From the NCBI RefSeq assembly GCF_029945685.1, contig NZ_JAQSDA010000020.1:364044-428043 (forward strand): DNA of 64,000 bases, in the 5' to 3' direction. Shown one piece after another: positions 56,317 through 64,000 of the stretch (its first letter is position 1; every line of letters starts with the position of its first letter). The notes under the pieces are model-generated. The model was not told the origin of the DNA. It saw only the letters and a list, made by a program, of their open reading frames with translations, and did not search any database. The stretch is from Polaromonas sp. (GTDB taxonomy: Bacteria; Pseudomonadota; Gammaproteobacteria; Burkholderiales; Burkholderiaceae_C). Made by a program: the position numbers and the translations under genes.

Positions 56317-57675
56317 ATGCCTGACGCCCGCTCCTTCTCCCCGGCAGCTTCGCAAACGCCGCGCATCACCCGCCTGCAAGTCATTCCGGTCGCCGGCCAT
56401 GACAGCATGCTGCTCAACCTGAGTGGCGCACACGGACCGTTTTTCACGCGCAACCTGCTGCTGCTGACCGACAGCGAAGGCCGCATGGGTGTCGGCGAGG
56501 TGCCGGGCGGCGAGAAAATCCGCAGCACGCTGGAGGATGCGCGTGCACTGGTCGAAGGCCAGTCCCTGGGCCACTGGAACCAGGTCCTGGACAGCCTGCG
56601 CACGCAATTTTCCGGGCGCGACAGCGGTGGCCGCGGCAACCAGACCTTTGACCTTCGCGTGGCCATCCACGCGGTGACCGCCGTGGAAAGCGCCCTGCTC
56701 GACCTGCTGGGCCAGTTTCTCGGCGTGCCGGTGGCAGCCCTGCTGGGCGAAGGCCAGCAACGCGATTCCGTCGCCATGCTGGGCTACCTGTTTTACATTG
56801 CCGACCGCCGGCAAACCAGGCTGGCCTACCGCAGCGAGCCGGACGCGGGCGACGACTGGCTACGGCTGCGCCATGAGCCCGCGATGGACGCCCGGGCCGT
56901 GGTGCGGCTGGCCGAAGCGGCGCACCAGCGTTACGGCTTCAAGGACTTCAAACTCAAGGGCGGCGTGCTGCGCGGCGAGGAAGAAATCGAGGCCATCATT
57001 GCGCTGTCGGAGCGCTTCCCCGACGCGCGTATCACGCTGGACCCGAATGGCGGCTGGCTGCTGGAAGACGCGGTGCGTCTGTGCCGCGACCGGCAGCGGG
57101 AACTGGCCTACGCCGAAGACCCCTGCGGCGCCGAAGGTGTTTTCTCCGGCCGTGAAGTGATGGCGGAGTTTCGCCGCGCCACCGGCCTGAAAACAGCGAC
57201 CAACATGATCGCAACGGACTGGCGCGAACTTGCGCACGCGGTCACCCTGCAGGCCGTCGACATTCCGCTGGCCGACCCGCACTTCTGGACCATGCAGGGC
57301 TCGGTGCGGGTGGCACAGATGTGCCAGACCTGGGCCCTGACCTGGGGCTCCCACTCCAACAACCATTTCGATGTGTCGCTGGCCATGTTCACCCACGTCG
57401 CGGCGGCTGCACCGGGCAAGGTCACCGCGATCGACACCCACTGGATCTGGCAGGACGGCCAGCGCCTGACAAAAAAATCTCTGCAGATCGTGGACGGCAG
57501 CGTGGCCGTACCCAAAACGCCCGGCCTGGGCGTGGAACTCGACATGGCGGAGGTTGAAAAGGCCCACCAGCTTTACCTGCAGCACGGCCTGGGCGCGCGC
57601 GACGATGCCATCGCCATGCAGTACCTGCTGCCCAACTGGACCTTCAACCCCAAGATGCCCTGCATGGTCCGGTAA
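56317..57675 (+). CDS. gudD: Glucarate dehydratase
   Basis: The 452-residue enolase-superfamily enzyme has [19 protein letters not shown], holding the KxK base near residue 215, the metal-binding LDPNGGW and AYAEDPCG, and the His/Asp dyad region [20 protein letters not shown]. It dehydrates D-glucarate, and often L-idarate, to 5-keto-4-deoxyglucarate. The ATG at 56317 is preferred to TTG 56290; neither has a strong ribosome-binding site. Confidence 0.94.
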   Translation: MPDARSFSPAASQTPRITRLQVIPVAGHDSMLLNLSGAHGPFFTRNLLLLTDSEGRMGVGEVPGGEKIRSTLEDARALVEGQSLGHWNQVLDSLRTQFSGRDSGGRGNQTFDLRVAIHAVTAVESALLDLLGQFLGVPVAALLGEGQQRDSVAMLGYLFYIADRRQTRLAYRSEPDAGDDWLRLRHEPAMDARAVVRLAEAAHQRYGFKDFKLKGGVLRGEEEIEAIIALSERFPDARITLDPNGGWLLEDAVRLCRDRQRELAYAEDPCGAEGVFSGREVMAEFRRATGLKTATNMIATDWRELAHAVTLQAVDIPLADPHFWTMQGSVRVAQMCQTWALTWGSHSNNHFDVSLAMFTHVAAAAPGKVTAIDTHWIWQDGQRLTKKSLQIVDGSVAVPKTPGLGVELDMAEVEKAHQLYLQHGLGARDDAIAMQYLLPNWTFNPKMPCMVR

Positions 57676-57728
57676 TTTTCCGCTCTGAATTCCGCACTGA
57701 TTTTCATCACCATAAAAAGGAGACAAAC

Positions 57729-58715
57729 ATGAAACGCCGCTCATTGATTCAAACCGCCCTGGCCACGGCCGCACTTCTCCCCCTTTTTGGCTCCGCCGTC
57801 GGGTGGGCCCAGGACAAATGGCCGTCCAAGCCCATCAGCTACATCGTGCCCTTCCCGGCCGGTGGCACGACCGACATCCTCGGGCGGCTGATCGGCCAGA
57901 AGCTGGGCGCGGCGCTGGGGACGACCATCGTGATCGAGAACAAGGGCGGTGCCGGCGGCAGCGTCGGTTCGGAAATTGCCGCGCGCGCACCGGCCGACGG
58001 CTACACCATGCTGGGCGGCACCATCAGCTCGCATGCCATCAATGTGAGCCTGTACCCCAAGCTCGGCTACGACCCGATCAAGTCCTTTTCACCGGTGGTG
58101 CTGATCGGCTCGAACCCGGTGGTGCTGATCGTCAAGGCGGACAGTCCCTACAAGACCTTGCAGGACGTGTTGGCTGCGGCGAAAGCCAAACCGAAAACCA
58201 TTTCGTCGGCATCGGCCGGCAACGGCACCTCGCAGCACATGACGCTGGAGCTGCTGGGCTTCAAGTCGGGCACGCAGTTCGTCCATGTACCGTACAAGGG
58301 CAGCGGCCCGGCCATCCAGGACGTGATTGGCGGCCAGGTCGACATGATGTTTGACACCACGGTGGTTGCCGGCCCGCACATCCAGAGCGGCAAGGTACGC
58401 GCCATCGCCGTGAGTTCGGCCAAACGCCTGGAGTCGCTGCCCAACGTGCCAACCATTGCCGAGTCGGGCGTGCCCGGCTTCGAGGTGGTGTCCTGGCAAG
58501 GCATTTTTGTGCCGGCCGGCACCCCCAAACCCATCATCGAACGGTTGCACGCGGAGATCATGAAGATCCTGCAGATCCCTGAAATGCAGGACCGGCTCAA
58601 AAGCCTGGGCATGCAGCCTTCCAGCATGACACCCGATCAGGTGGCCGCCTTCCAGAAGGCCGAAGTCGAGAAGTGGGCGCAAGTCATCAAGGCCGCCGGC
58701 ATCAAGCTTGAGTAA
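57729..58715 (+). CDS. Bug-type periplasmic receptor following gudD
   Basis: The 328-residue receptor has a signal peptide ending GWAQ, then WPSKPISYIVPFPAGGTTDILGR and EIAARAPADGYTMLGG. It is the third Bug gene in the window without tctAB. Its place after gudD suggests a sugar-acid ligand. RBS AAGGAG lies before the ATG. Confidence 0.9.
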   Translation: MKRRSLIQTALATAALLPLFGSAVGWAQDKWPSKPISYIVPFPAGGTTDILGRLIGQKLGAALGTTIVIENKGGAGGSVGSEIAARAPADGYTMLGGTISSHAINVSLYPKLGYDPIKSFSPVVLIGSNPVVLIVKADSPYKTLQDVLAAAKAKPKTISSASAGNGTSQHMTLELLGFKSGTQFVHVPYKGSGPAIQDVIGGQVDMMFDTTVVAGPHIQSGKVRAIAVSSAKRLESLPNVPTIAESGVPGFEVVSWQGIFVPAGTPKPIIERLHAEIMKILQIPEMQDRLKSLGMQPSSMTPDQVAAFQKAEVEKWAQVIKAAGIKLE

Positions 58716-58731
58716 CAGCGGCGCGTCCAGA

Positions 58732-59748
58732 ATGCGTGTGGGTGTCGTGGGCGCAGGCCAGGCCTGCGCTCCCCACTTGCAAAGCCTGCAGGACCTGCAG
58801 GCCGAGCTGGAGCTGGCCTGGGTCATAGGCCGCGATGCGGAGCGCTTGGCTGCGCTGGAGCTGCCCGTCGGCACGCGCACCAGCACGCGGCTGGAAGACC
58901 TGCTGGAAGACAAAACCGTGCGGGCGGTGCTGGTGTTGACACCACCGAACACCCACCTGGACATCGTGCGGCGAGTGGCCGGGGCCGGCAAACATGTGCT
59001 AGTGGAAAAACCGCTGGAAGTCAGCCTGGACAAGGCGCAGCAACTGGTGGAAAGCTGCGAGCGCGAGGGCGTGAAGCTGGCCGTGATGCTGCAGCACAGG
59101 ATGCGCGAGGCCGCCCGTGCGCTGGCGCAACTGGTTGCCGGCGGCACGCTGGGAGAGCTGGTCAGCGCATCAGCCAGCGTGCGCTGGTGGCGCCCGCAGG
59201 CTTATTACGACGAACCCGGCCGCGGCACGCTGGCGCGCGACGGCGGCGGCGTGCTGATGACCCAGGCTATCCACACGCTGGACCTGCTGCTGTGCCTGAC
59301 CGGCATGCCCGACACGGTGAACGCCATGGCCAGCACCAGCGCCATGCACCGCATGGAATGTGAAGACACGGTTGCCGCCGTGCTGCACTACCCGAACGGC
59401 GCCATAGGCAGCATGGACGCGACCACCGCGGCTTACCCGGGGTTCCCCGAGCGGATCTCACTGAACTTCACCAAGGGCTCGGCCACGCTCGAAGCCGGGG
59501 AGTTTCACGCCGAATTGCTGGACGGCCGGACATTCCATGCCGGCACGCGGCAGGCGTCGGGTTCCGGCGCGAACATGATGGCCTTCGACCACCAGGCTCA
59601 CCGCGCGGTGCTGCAGGATTTTGTGGCAGCGATCCGCAACCACACCGAGCCCGCCGTCACCGGTCGCTCGGCCCTGCAGGTGCACCGGCTGATTGCGGCC
59701 ATGATGGCGTCGTCTGGCAGCGGCGCCACCGTATCGCCGACGGCCTGA
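58732..59748 (+). CDS. Gfo/Idh/MocA-family oxidoreductase
   Basis: The 338-residue protein has the Rossmann loop MRVGVVGAGQACAPHLQSL, LVEKPLEVSLDKAQQLVE (EKP motif) and a C-terminal alpha/beta domain with GGGVLMTQAIHTLDLLLCLTG. It is a predicted NAD(P)-dependent sugar or cyclitol dehydrogenase. The ATG at 58732 is chosen; a TTG at 58708, overlapping the Bug stop, is the alternative. The cluster suggests an aldose or uronate derivative as substrate. Confidence 0.86.
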   Translation: MRVGVVGAGQACAPHLQSLQDLQAELELAWVIGRDAERLAALELPVGTRTSTRLEDLLEDKTVRAVLVLTPPNTHLDIVRRVAGAGKHVLVEKPLEVSLDKAQQLVESCEREGVKLAVMLQHRMREAARALAQLVAGGTLGELVSASASVRWWRPQAYYDEPGRGTLARDGGGVLMTQAIHTLDLLLCLTGMPDTVNAMASTSAMHRMECEDTVAAVLHYPNGAIGSMDATTAAYPGFPERISLNFTKGSATLEAGEFHAELLDGRTFHAGTRQASGSGANMMAFDHQAHRAVLQDFVAAIRNHTEPAVTGRSALQVHRLIAAMMASSGSGATVSPTA

Positions 59749-59777
59749 AGCCGGCTCTTTCGGCTACGCTTGGGGCC

Positions 59778-60413
59778 ATGACCCCCACCCCCACGCCCTC
59801 CCCCCCGCCGGCACCGCTGCACTTCTACTTCGACTTCATCTCGCCCTTCGGCTACTTCGCATCACTGCGCATCGAGCCGCTGGCGGCGCGGCACGGCCGC
59901 AGCGTCGAATGGCGCGCCATGCTGCTGGGCGTGTCGGTGCTGAAGGTCATGGGATTGAAGTCGCTGCTCGACACGCCGCTCAAGGGCGACTACATCCGCC
60001 GCGACGCGAAACGCTACATGCGCCGCCACGGCCTGGAGGTGAAACGCGATCTGGACGATGCGGTGATGGACCCGCGCGCTGCGGGCCGCGCTTTCTACTG
60101 GGTCAAGCACCACCACCCGGCCCTGGCCGCGCCGCTGGCCCACGCGATTTACCACGCCTACTGGGCCGAAGGCCGGGACCTGTCCACCGCGGAGGCGGTG
60201 GCGGCCATAGCCCTGCCTGAGGGCCTGGACGCGCAGCGCCTGCGCGAAGGCATAGCGAGCGAGGAGGCCAGGCAGTGGCTGCGCAGTGCCGTCGAAGCCT
60301 CGCTGCAAGCCGGCATTTTCGGCTCGCCCACCGTGGTGGTGGATGGCGAGCCCTTCTGGGGTGTGGAAACCCTGGGGCTGGTGGAAGAGTGGCTGGACAG
60401 CGGCGGCTGGTAA
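59778..60413 (+). CDS. HCCA-isomerase-like DsbA-family protein
   Basis: The 211-residue protein has FYFDFISPFGYFASLRIEPL, with Ser where thioredoxins have Cys, and GIFGSPTVVVDGEPFWGVETLGL. These are the marks of 2-hydroxychromene-2-carboxylate isomerases, kappa-class glutathione transferase relatives. True naphthalene-pathway neighbours are absent, so it may act on another glutathione-dependent isomerisation. It is convergent with and directly abuts the acyl-CoA synthetase gene. Confidence 0.85.
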   Translation: MTPTPTPSPPPAPLHFYFDFISPFGYFASLRIEPLAARHGRSVEWRAMLLGVSVLKVMGLKSLLDTPLKGDYIRRDAKRYMRRHGLEVKRDLDDAVMDPRAAGRAFYWVKHHHPALAAPLAHAIYHAYWAEGRDLSTAEAVAAIALPEGLDAQRLREGIASEEARQWLRSAVEASLQAGIFGSPTVVVDGEPFWGVETLGLVEEWLDSGGW

Positions 60414-62255
60414 TCAGGCTTCAGAAAAAACAAACGCCACCGGCACCGCAATCGCGGCCAGGCGTTCGCGCAGCCGGCGCTCCAGCGCATCATCACGCGC
60501 CGACGCAATCGTCACGACGGCAGACAGGGCGCCCCCGCGTTCTTCGCCCCGCACGCTGGCGCCCTGGACGTCTGCCAGCATCTCGGCCAGCTTGACCTCG
60601 ATGGCGCGCAGGCGCAGCGCCGGCTTGTAGATCTTGCCGATGGCCGTGACCGGCATCACGTCGATGATGGTCACGCGTTTGGGCGCCGCCGGCCGCTCGT
60701 ACACATGGGGCACCACCTCGGCCAGCAGCGTGGCCGGGTCGCAGCTCGCACCCGGTTTGAGCGTGACAAAGGCCACGGGCAACTCGCCGGCATAGGCGTC
60801 GGGCTCGCTGACCACGGCGCACAGGGCCACCGCCGGGTGTGCCAGGAAAGCGTCTTCGACGAGACCGGGGTCGATGTTGTGCGAGCCGCGGATGATCACG
60901 TCCTTGGCGCGGCCGGTCAGGTGGATGTAACCCTGCGCATCGATGTGGCCAAGATCACCGGAGACCAGCCACGGGCCCTCGAACATGCCGGTGTTGCGCG
61001 CAGCCTCGATGTAGCCCGGGCTCACATGCGGGCCGCGCAGCACGATGACGCCGGTGTCACCCACCGCACAGGTTTCGTCCAGCTGCGCCACGCCGCCCTG
61101 CCAGGGCACGGCACGCACCTCGGTGTAGGGCAGGCGCAGGCCGGTGGAGCCGGGCACACGCGGCGCCGCAAGCGGCTCGATGGACACCAGGCCGGCGCAC
61201 TCGGTCATGCCCAGGATGTTGCGCACCGCGATGCCCGGCTTGCGCTCGAACTGCGCGGCCAGCTCCGTGGGCAGCGGCGAGCCGCCGGTGTAGGCGACCT
61301 TGATGGACGAGATGTCCGCATCCACCGGCAGGTTGGCCAGCGTCGCGAGAATGGTGGGAACGCAGGCCAGCGCGGTCACGCGCTCGCGTTCGCAGAACTT
61401 CCAGTAGTTTCTGGTGAAGGCAGCGTTGCGCATGCCGCTCAGCGTGGGCAGGACCTGGGTCGCGCCTATGGCCAGCATGGACAGGCCGTACACAAAGGCG
61501 CCGGCCACATGAAACAGCGGAAAGCCGTTGAGCTCTACCGTGTGTTCGTCGAAGCCGTAAAACTGATGGGCAAACCAGCCGGTGTGCGCCTCGTTGCCGT
61601 GGGTGTGCTGCGCCAGTTTGGGCGAGCCGGTGGTGCCGCCTGTATGAAAGCAGGCGGCGATGCACTGCGGCGTGAGTTGGGGATCAAACGCCAGCACGTC
61701 GCCGTGTTGCGCCAGTCGGTCCTGGAACACCGGCACGCCCGGCGCCGCGCTGTTTCCGACGCGAATCTGCAGCACCGGCAGGCGCCGGATCGCCAGCACT
61801 TTCTCGACCATGGGCCAGAGCGAAAGCTCGTCATTGGGGCCGAGCGCAACCATCACTTTGGCGCCAGAGGCTTCCAGCAGGGCCGCAATGTGCTCGGGCT
61901 GCAGCAGGTAGTTGATCGGGCAGGCCTTGCCCGCCAGTTGCGCGCCCCAGAGTGCGAATTGCGTCTCGGGTATGTTCGGCGCCAGAATGGCCACCGTATC
62001 GCCAGGCCCGACGCCCATGGCGCGGAACAGGTTGGCCGCCCGGTGGATCTGCGCCAGCAGTTCGGCGTAACTCACGACGGTGGGCGGTTGCAGCAGGTCC
62101 CCGCTGGGCAGGTAGCGAAATGCATCACGGTGCGCAAAACGCTGCGCCGCCTGGGCGATCAGGCCGTAGGTGGTGCGCGCCGGGATCGCCTGTTCGTAGG
62201 GCGTGCGCTCCAGCGCCTCAATGTCGGCCAGCCCCAGGAAGGCGGTCGTGGTCAT
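60414..62255 (-). CDS. Acyl-CoA synthetase (AMP-binding, ~610-residue type)
   Basis: The 613-residue ANL enzyme has FHTGGTTGSPKLAQHTHGNE, a variant P-loop, then the LGMTECAGLVSIEP adenylation motif, WLVSGDLGHIDAQGYIHLTGRAKD and PVTAIGKIYKPALR with the catalytic Lys. It belongs to a branch with a Lys-Leu-Ala-Gln-His P-loop that is not tied to one substrate. Overlapping the amidohydrolase gene by 4 bp and facing a crotonase, it probably activates an aromatic or phenylpropenoic acid. Confidence 0.87.
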   Translation of the reverse strand: MTTTAFLGLADIEALERTPYEQAIPARTTYGLIAQAAQRFAHRDAFRYLPSGDLLQPPTVVSYAELLAQIHRAANLFRAMGVGPGDTVAILAPNIPETQFALWGAQLAGKACPINYLLQPEHIAALLEASGAKVMVALGPNDELSLWPMVEKVLAIRRLPVLQIRVGNSAAPGVPVFQDRLAQHGDVLAFDPQLTPQCIAACFHTGGTTGSPKLAQHTHGNEAHTGWFAHQFYGFDEHTVELNGFPLFHVAGAFVYGLSMLAIGATQVLPTLSGMRNAAFTRNYWKFCERERVTALACVPTILATLANLPVDADISSIKVAYTGGSPLPTELAAQFERKPGIAVRNILGMTECAGLVSIEPLAAPRVPGSTGLRLPYTEVRAVPWQGGVAQLDETCAVGDTGVIVLRGPHVSPGYIEAARNTGMFEGPWLVSGDLGHIDAQGYIHLTGRAKDVIIRGSHNIDPGLVEDAFLAHPAVALCAVVSEPDAYAGELPVAFVTLKPGASCDPATLLAEVVPHVYERPAAPKRVTIIDVMPVTAIGKIYKPALRLRAIEVKLAEMLADVQGASVRGEERGGALSAVVTIASARDDALERRLRERLAAIAVPVAFVFSEA

Positions 62256-63130
62256 GCGGCAGCAGCTTGCCCCAGGCCCAGCAGCCGCATCGCATTGCCT
62301 TTGAGGATGCCGGGCATCACTTCCGGCTTGAAGCCGGCGTCTTCAAAATCCTTCATCCAGCGGTCAGGTGTGATCAAGGGGTAGTCGCTGCCGAACAGGA
62401 TGCGGTCCTTGAGCAGTGTGTTGGCGTACTGCACCAGCTGCTTCGGGAAATATTTCGGACTCCAGCCCGACAGGTCGATCCAGACGTTGGGTTTGTGGGT
62501 CGCCACGCTGAGCGCCTCGTCCTGCCAGGGAAAGCTGGGGTGCGCCATGACGATCTGCATGTCGGGGAAATCAATCGCCACGTCGTCGAGGTGCATCGGG
62601 TTGGAGTATTCGAGCCGCAGGCCGCCGCCGCAGCGCATGCCGCTGCCGATGCCGCTGTGCCCGGTGTGGAAGATGGCAGGCATCTTGTACTCGTTGATGA
62701 CTTCGTAAATCGGCCAGGCCATCTTGTCGTAAGGGTGGTAACCCTGCACCGTAGGGTGGAACTTGAAACCCTTGATGCCGTGGCCCTCGATCAGCCGGCG
62801 TGCCTCGCGTGCGCCCATTTTTCCCTTGTGCGGGTCGATGCTGGCAAAGGCCATCATCATGTCGCTGTTTTTCTGCGCGGCTTCGGCGATTTCCTCGTTG
62901 GGAATGCGGCGCCGGCCCATCTGCGTCTCGGCATCGACCGTGAACATGATCAACCCGATCTTGCGTTCGCGGTAGTAGGCCACTGTTTCCTCAATCGTCG
63001 GCCGGCGGCTGTTCTTGAAGTACTTGTCGGCGGCGCGGTCGTATTCCTCGCCATAGTTGTCGAACGGGTTCCAGCAGCTGACCTCGGCGTGGGTGTGGAT
63101 GTCAATGGCAATGAGGTTTTCGTAGTCCAT
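62252..63130 (-). CDS. Amidohydrolase-family protein (decarboxylase/hydrolase type)
   Basis: The 292-residue TIM-barrel protein has IDIHTHAEVS (HxH), KGFKFHPTVQGYHPYDK, IFHTGHSG, MAHPSFPWQDEAL and the terminal Asp in ILFGSDYPLITPDRW. It resembles the ACMSD/gamma-resorcylate decarboxylase branch. That branch also includes hydrolases of 4-hydroxyphenyl-beta-ketoacyl-CoA in hydroxycinnamate side-chain shortening. Start 63130 (MDYENLIAIDIH) is preferred to 63160. Confidence 0.82.
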   Translation of the reverse strand: MDYENLIAIDIHTHAEVSCWNPFDNYGEEYDRAADKYFKNSRRPTIEETVAYYRERKIGLIMFTVDAETQMGRRRIPNEEIAEAAQKNSDMMMAFASIDPHKGKMGAREARRLIEGHGIKGFKFHPTVQGYHPYDKMAWPIYEVINEYKMPAIFHTGHSGIGSGMRCGGGLRLEYSNPMHLDDVAIDFPDMQIVMAHPSFPWQDEALSVATHKPNVWIDLSGWSPKYFPKQLVQYANTLLKDRILFGSDYPLITPDRWMKDFEDAGFKPEVMPGILKGNAMRLLGLGQAAAA

Positions 63131-63212
63131 GCTGTCTCCTGGTGGTTCGACTTGTTGCACACCGCATGCGGGTTAACACCGAGAAATGAGGCGGCAAAGT
63201 CAATTGAATTGG

Positions 63213-63231
63213 TTATTGTTTATAACAATAA
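63213..63231. promoter_or_regulatory. MarR-type operator candidate between divergent genes
   Basis: TTATTGTT and AACAATAA form perfect 8-bp arms around TAT, 24 bp before the crotonase start. AT-rich short-spaced palindromes of this kind are typical for MarR-family repressors of aromatic acid genes. No MarR gene is within the window. Confidence 0.6.
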
Positions 63232-63254
63232 TCGATGCAACTTGCAAACCTCCC

Positions 63255-64000
63255 ATGAGCACCCAAAAAACCTCCTCCGACCTCCAGCTTGAACTTCGCG
63301 GCGACCACCAGGAGATCGCCGTGATCCGCCTGAGCCGTCCCGCCAAACGCAACGCCCTCAACGACGGGCTGATTCTGGCGATGCGCGACATGTTTGACAA
63401 CCTGCCGGCCACCGTGCGCGCGGCCGTGATCCACGGTGAAGGCGCCCATTTCTGCGCCGGCCTGGACCTGGGCGAGCTGCAGGAACGCGACGCCGGCCAG
63501 GGCCTGCACCACTCCCGCATGTGGCACGCAGCGCTGGAGCGGGTCCAGTACGGCCCGGTGCCGGTGATTGCCGCGCTGCACGGCGCGGTGGTCGGCGGCG
63601 GGCTGGAACTGGCCAGCGCCTGCCACATCCGTGTGGCCGACGCATCCGCTTTTTTCGCCTTGCCGGAAGGTTCGCGCGGCATTTTTGTCGGTGGCGGCGG
63701 ATCGGTGCGCATCCCCAAGCTGGTGGGCGTCGCCCGCATGACCGACATGATGCTGACCGGCCGTGTCTACAACGCCGAAGAAGGCGAACGCGCCGGGTTC
63801 GCGCAGTACCTGGTGCCCGAGGGTCAGGCCTTCGACAAGGCGCTGGCGCTGGCGCAGCGGGTGGCCACCAATGCACCGCTGACCAACTACGCACTGATGC
63901 ACGCCCTGCCCCGCATCGCCGAGCAGTCCGCCGACCAGGGCTTCTTCACCGAGTCCCTGATGGCCGCCATCGCGCAGAGTGCGCCCGAGGCCAAGGCCCG
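63255..64000 (+). CDS. Crotonase-family enoyl-CoA hydratase/isomerase (partial, C-terminus off window)
   Basis: The visible 248 residues hold the crotonase fold: IRLSRPAKRNALNDGLILAM, the oxyanion-hole GEGAHFCAGLDLGEL, AALHGAVVGGGLELASACHIRVAD and ALPEGSRGIFVGGGGSVRIPKLVG, with a Glu at the second catalytic position. It could hydrate an enoyl-CoA such as feruloyl- or coumaroyl-CoA. The opposite-strand acyl-CoA synthetase and amidohydrolase suggest a three-enzyme side-chain pathway. Confidence 0.88.
   Translation, partial: MSTQKTSSDLQLELRGDHQEIAVIRLSRPAKRNALNDGLILAMRDMFDNLPATVRAAVIHGEGAHFCAGLDLGELQERDAGQGLHHSRMWHAALERVQYGPVPVIAALHGAVVGGGLELASACHIRVADASAFFALPEGSRGIFVGGGGSVRIPKLVGVARMTDMMLTGRVYNAEEGERAGFAQYLVPEGQAFDKALALAQRVATNAPLTNYALMHALPRIAEQSADQGFFTESLMAAIAQSAPEAKA

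Noticed and set aside
59778-60413. Evidence of a naphthalene degradation pathway
   Set aside because: Only the isomerase-like fold is present; no naphthalene dioxygenase or other nah genes occur in the window.

Overview
The window reads as a high-GC chromosomal segment from a burkholderial betaproteobacterium, most likely Comamonadaceae of the Polaromonas/Rhodoferax/Variovorax type. The reasons are the long Ala/Lys/Pro-rich N-terminal extension on RpoD, several orphan Bug-type solute receptors, a protocatechuate 4,5-cleavage operon, and at least eleven copies of a short intergenic element (core GCGCAAGCAGCTAT...ATAGC) that I associate with this family. No rRNA, tRNA, CRISPR array, transposase or integrase was found.

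Layout. 1-9.6 kb: a partial patatin-like lipase, divergent from an iron(III)-binding ABC receptor across a Fur-like palindrome; an SDR dehydrogenase behind a LiuR-like palindrome; gamma-glutamyltransferase; a BrkB/YihY membrane protein; and a fatty-acyl-CoA ligase. 7.6-12.4 kb: dnaG and rpoD, separated by a promoter, a leader of about 160 nt and an intrinsic terminator. 12.6-14.7 kb: a zinc alcohol dehydrogenase convergent with an aldo-keto reductase. 14.8-23.5 kb: a minus-strand ligJ-ligK-ligI-ligA-ligB-ligC operon led by a ModA-like receptor gene. It diverges from a LysR regulator and is followed by a DUF1932 dehydrogenase and a Bug receptor. 23.7-32.9 kb: a branched-chain-type ABC transporter (livJHMGF), a GntR/FCD regulator, vanAB and a MetE-core-like methyltransferase.

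33-43.8 kb is an accessory region, AT-richer by eye. It holds a decayed AbiEii-like nucleotidyltransferase with its HTH partner gene, a ScsD/TlpA-like thioredoxin, a DUF296 protein, a MazG-like pyrophosphohydrolase, ccdAB, a hydrolase and DUF1801. Then comes a tight run of HNH endonuclease, GIY-YIG/DUF4357 protein, HEPN-like protein and an MNT/HEPN pair, which I consider the best candidate for an undescribed defence module. It is bordered by a duplicated 3' fragment of the neighbouring glutathione S-transferase gene and two small secreted Gly-rich proteins.

43.9-60.4 kb: an OpuBC/OpuBB fusion, then a large hexuronate/aldarate cluster. The minus arm is udh, dctPQM, a lactonase, garD, garL, garR and a Bug receptor. 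The plus arm is a FadR-type regulator, gudD, a Bug receptor, a Gfo/Idh/MocA oxidoreductase and an HCCA-isomerase-like protein. 60.4-64 kb: an acyl-CoA synthetase and an amidohydrolase, divergent from a crotonase that runs off the window, with a MarR-type palindrome between them.

How the genes work together. VanAB converts vanillate to protocatechuate, and the Lig enzymes open and degrade it to pyruvate and oxaloacetate. The acyl-CoA synthetase, crotonase and amidohydrolase at the right end could supply vanillate from hydroxycinnamates (inference). In the sugar-acid cluster, uronates enter through TRAP, Udh oxidises them to aldarolactones, the lactonase opens these, GarD/GudD dehydrate, GarL cleaves to pyruvate and tartronate semialdehyde, and GarR reduces the latter to glycerate. 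The overall picture is a plant-litter catabolic specialist.
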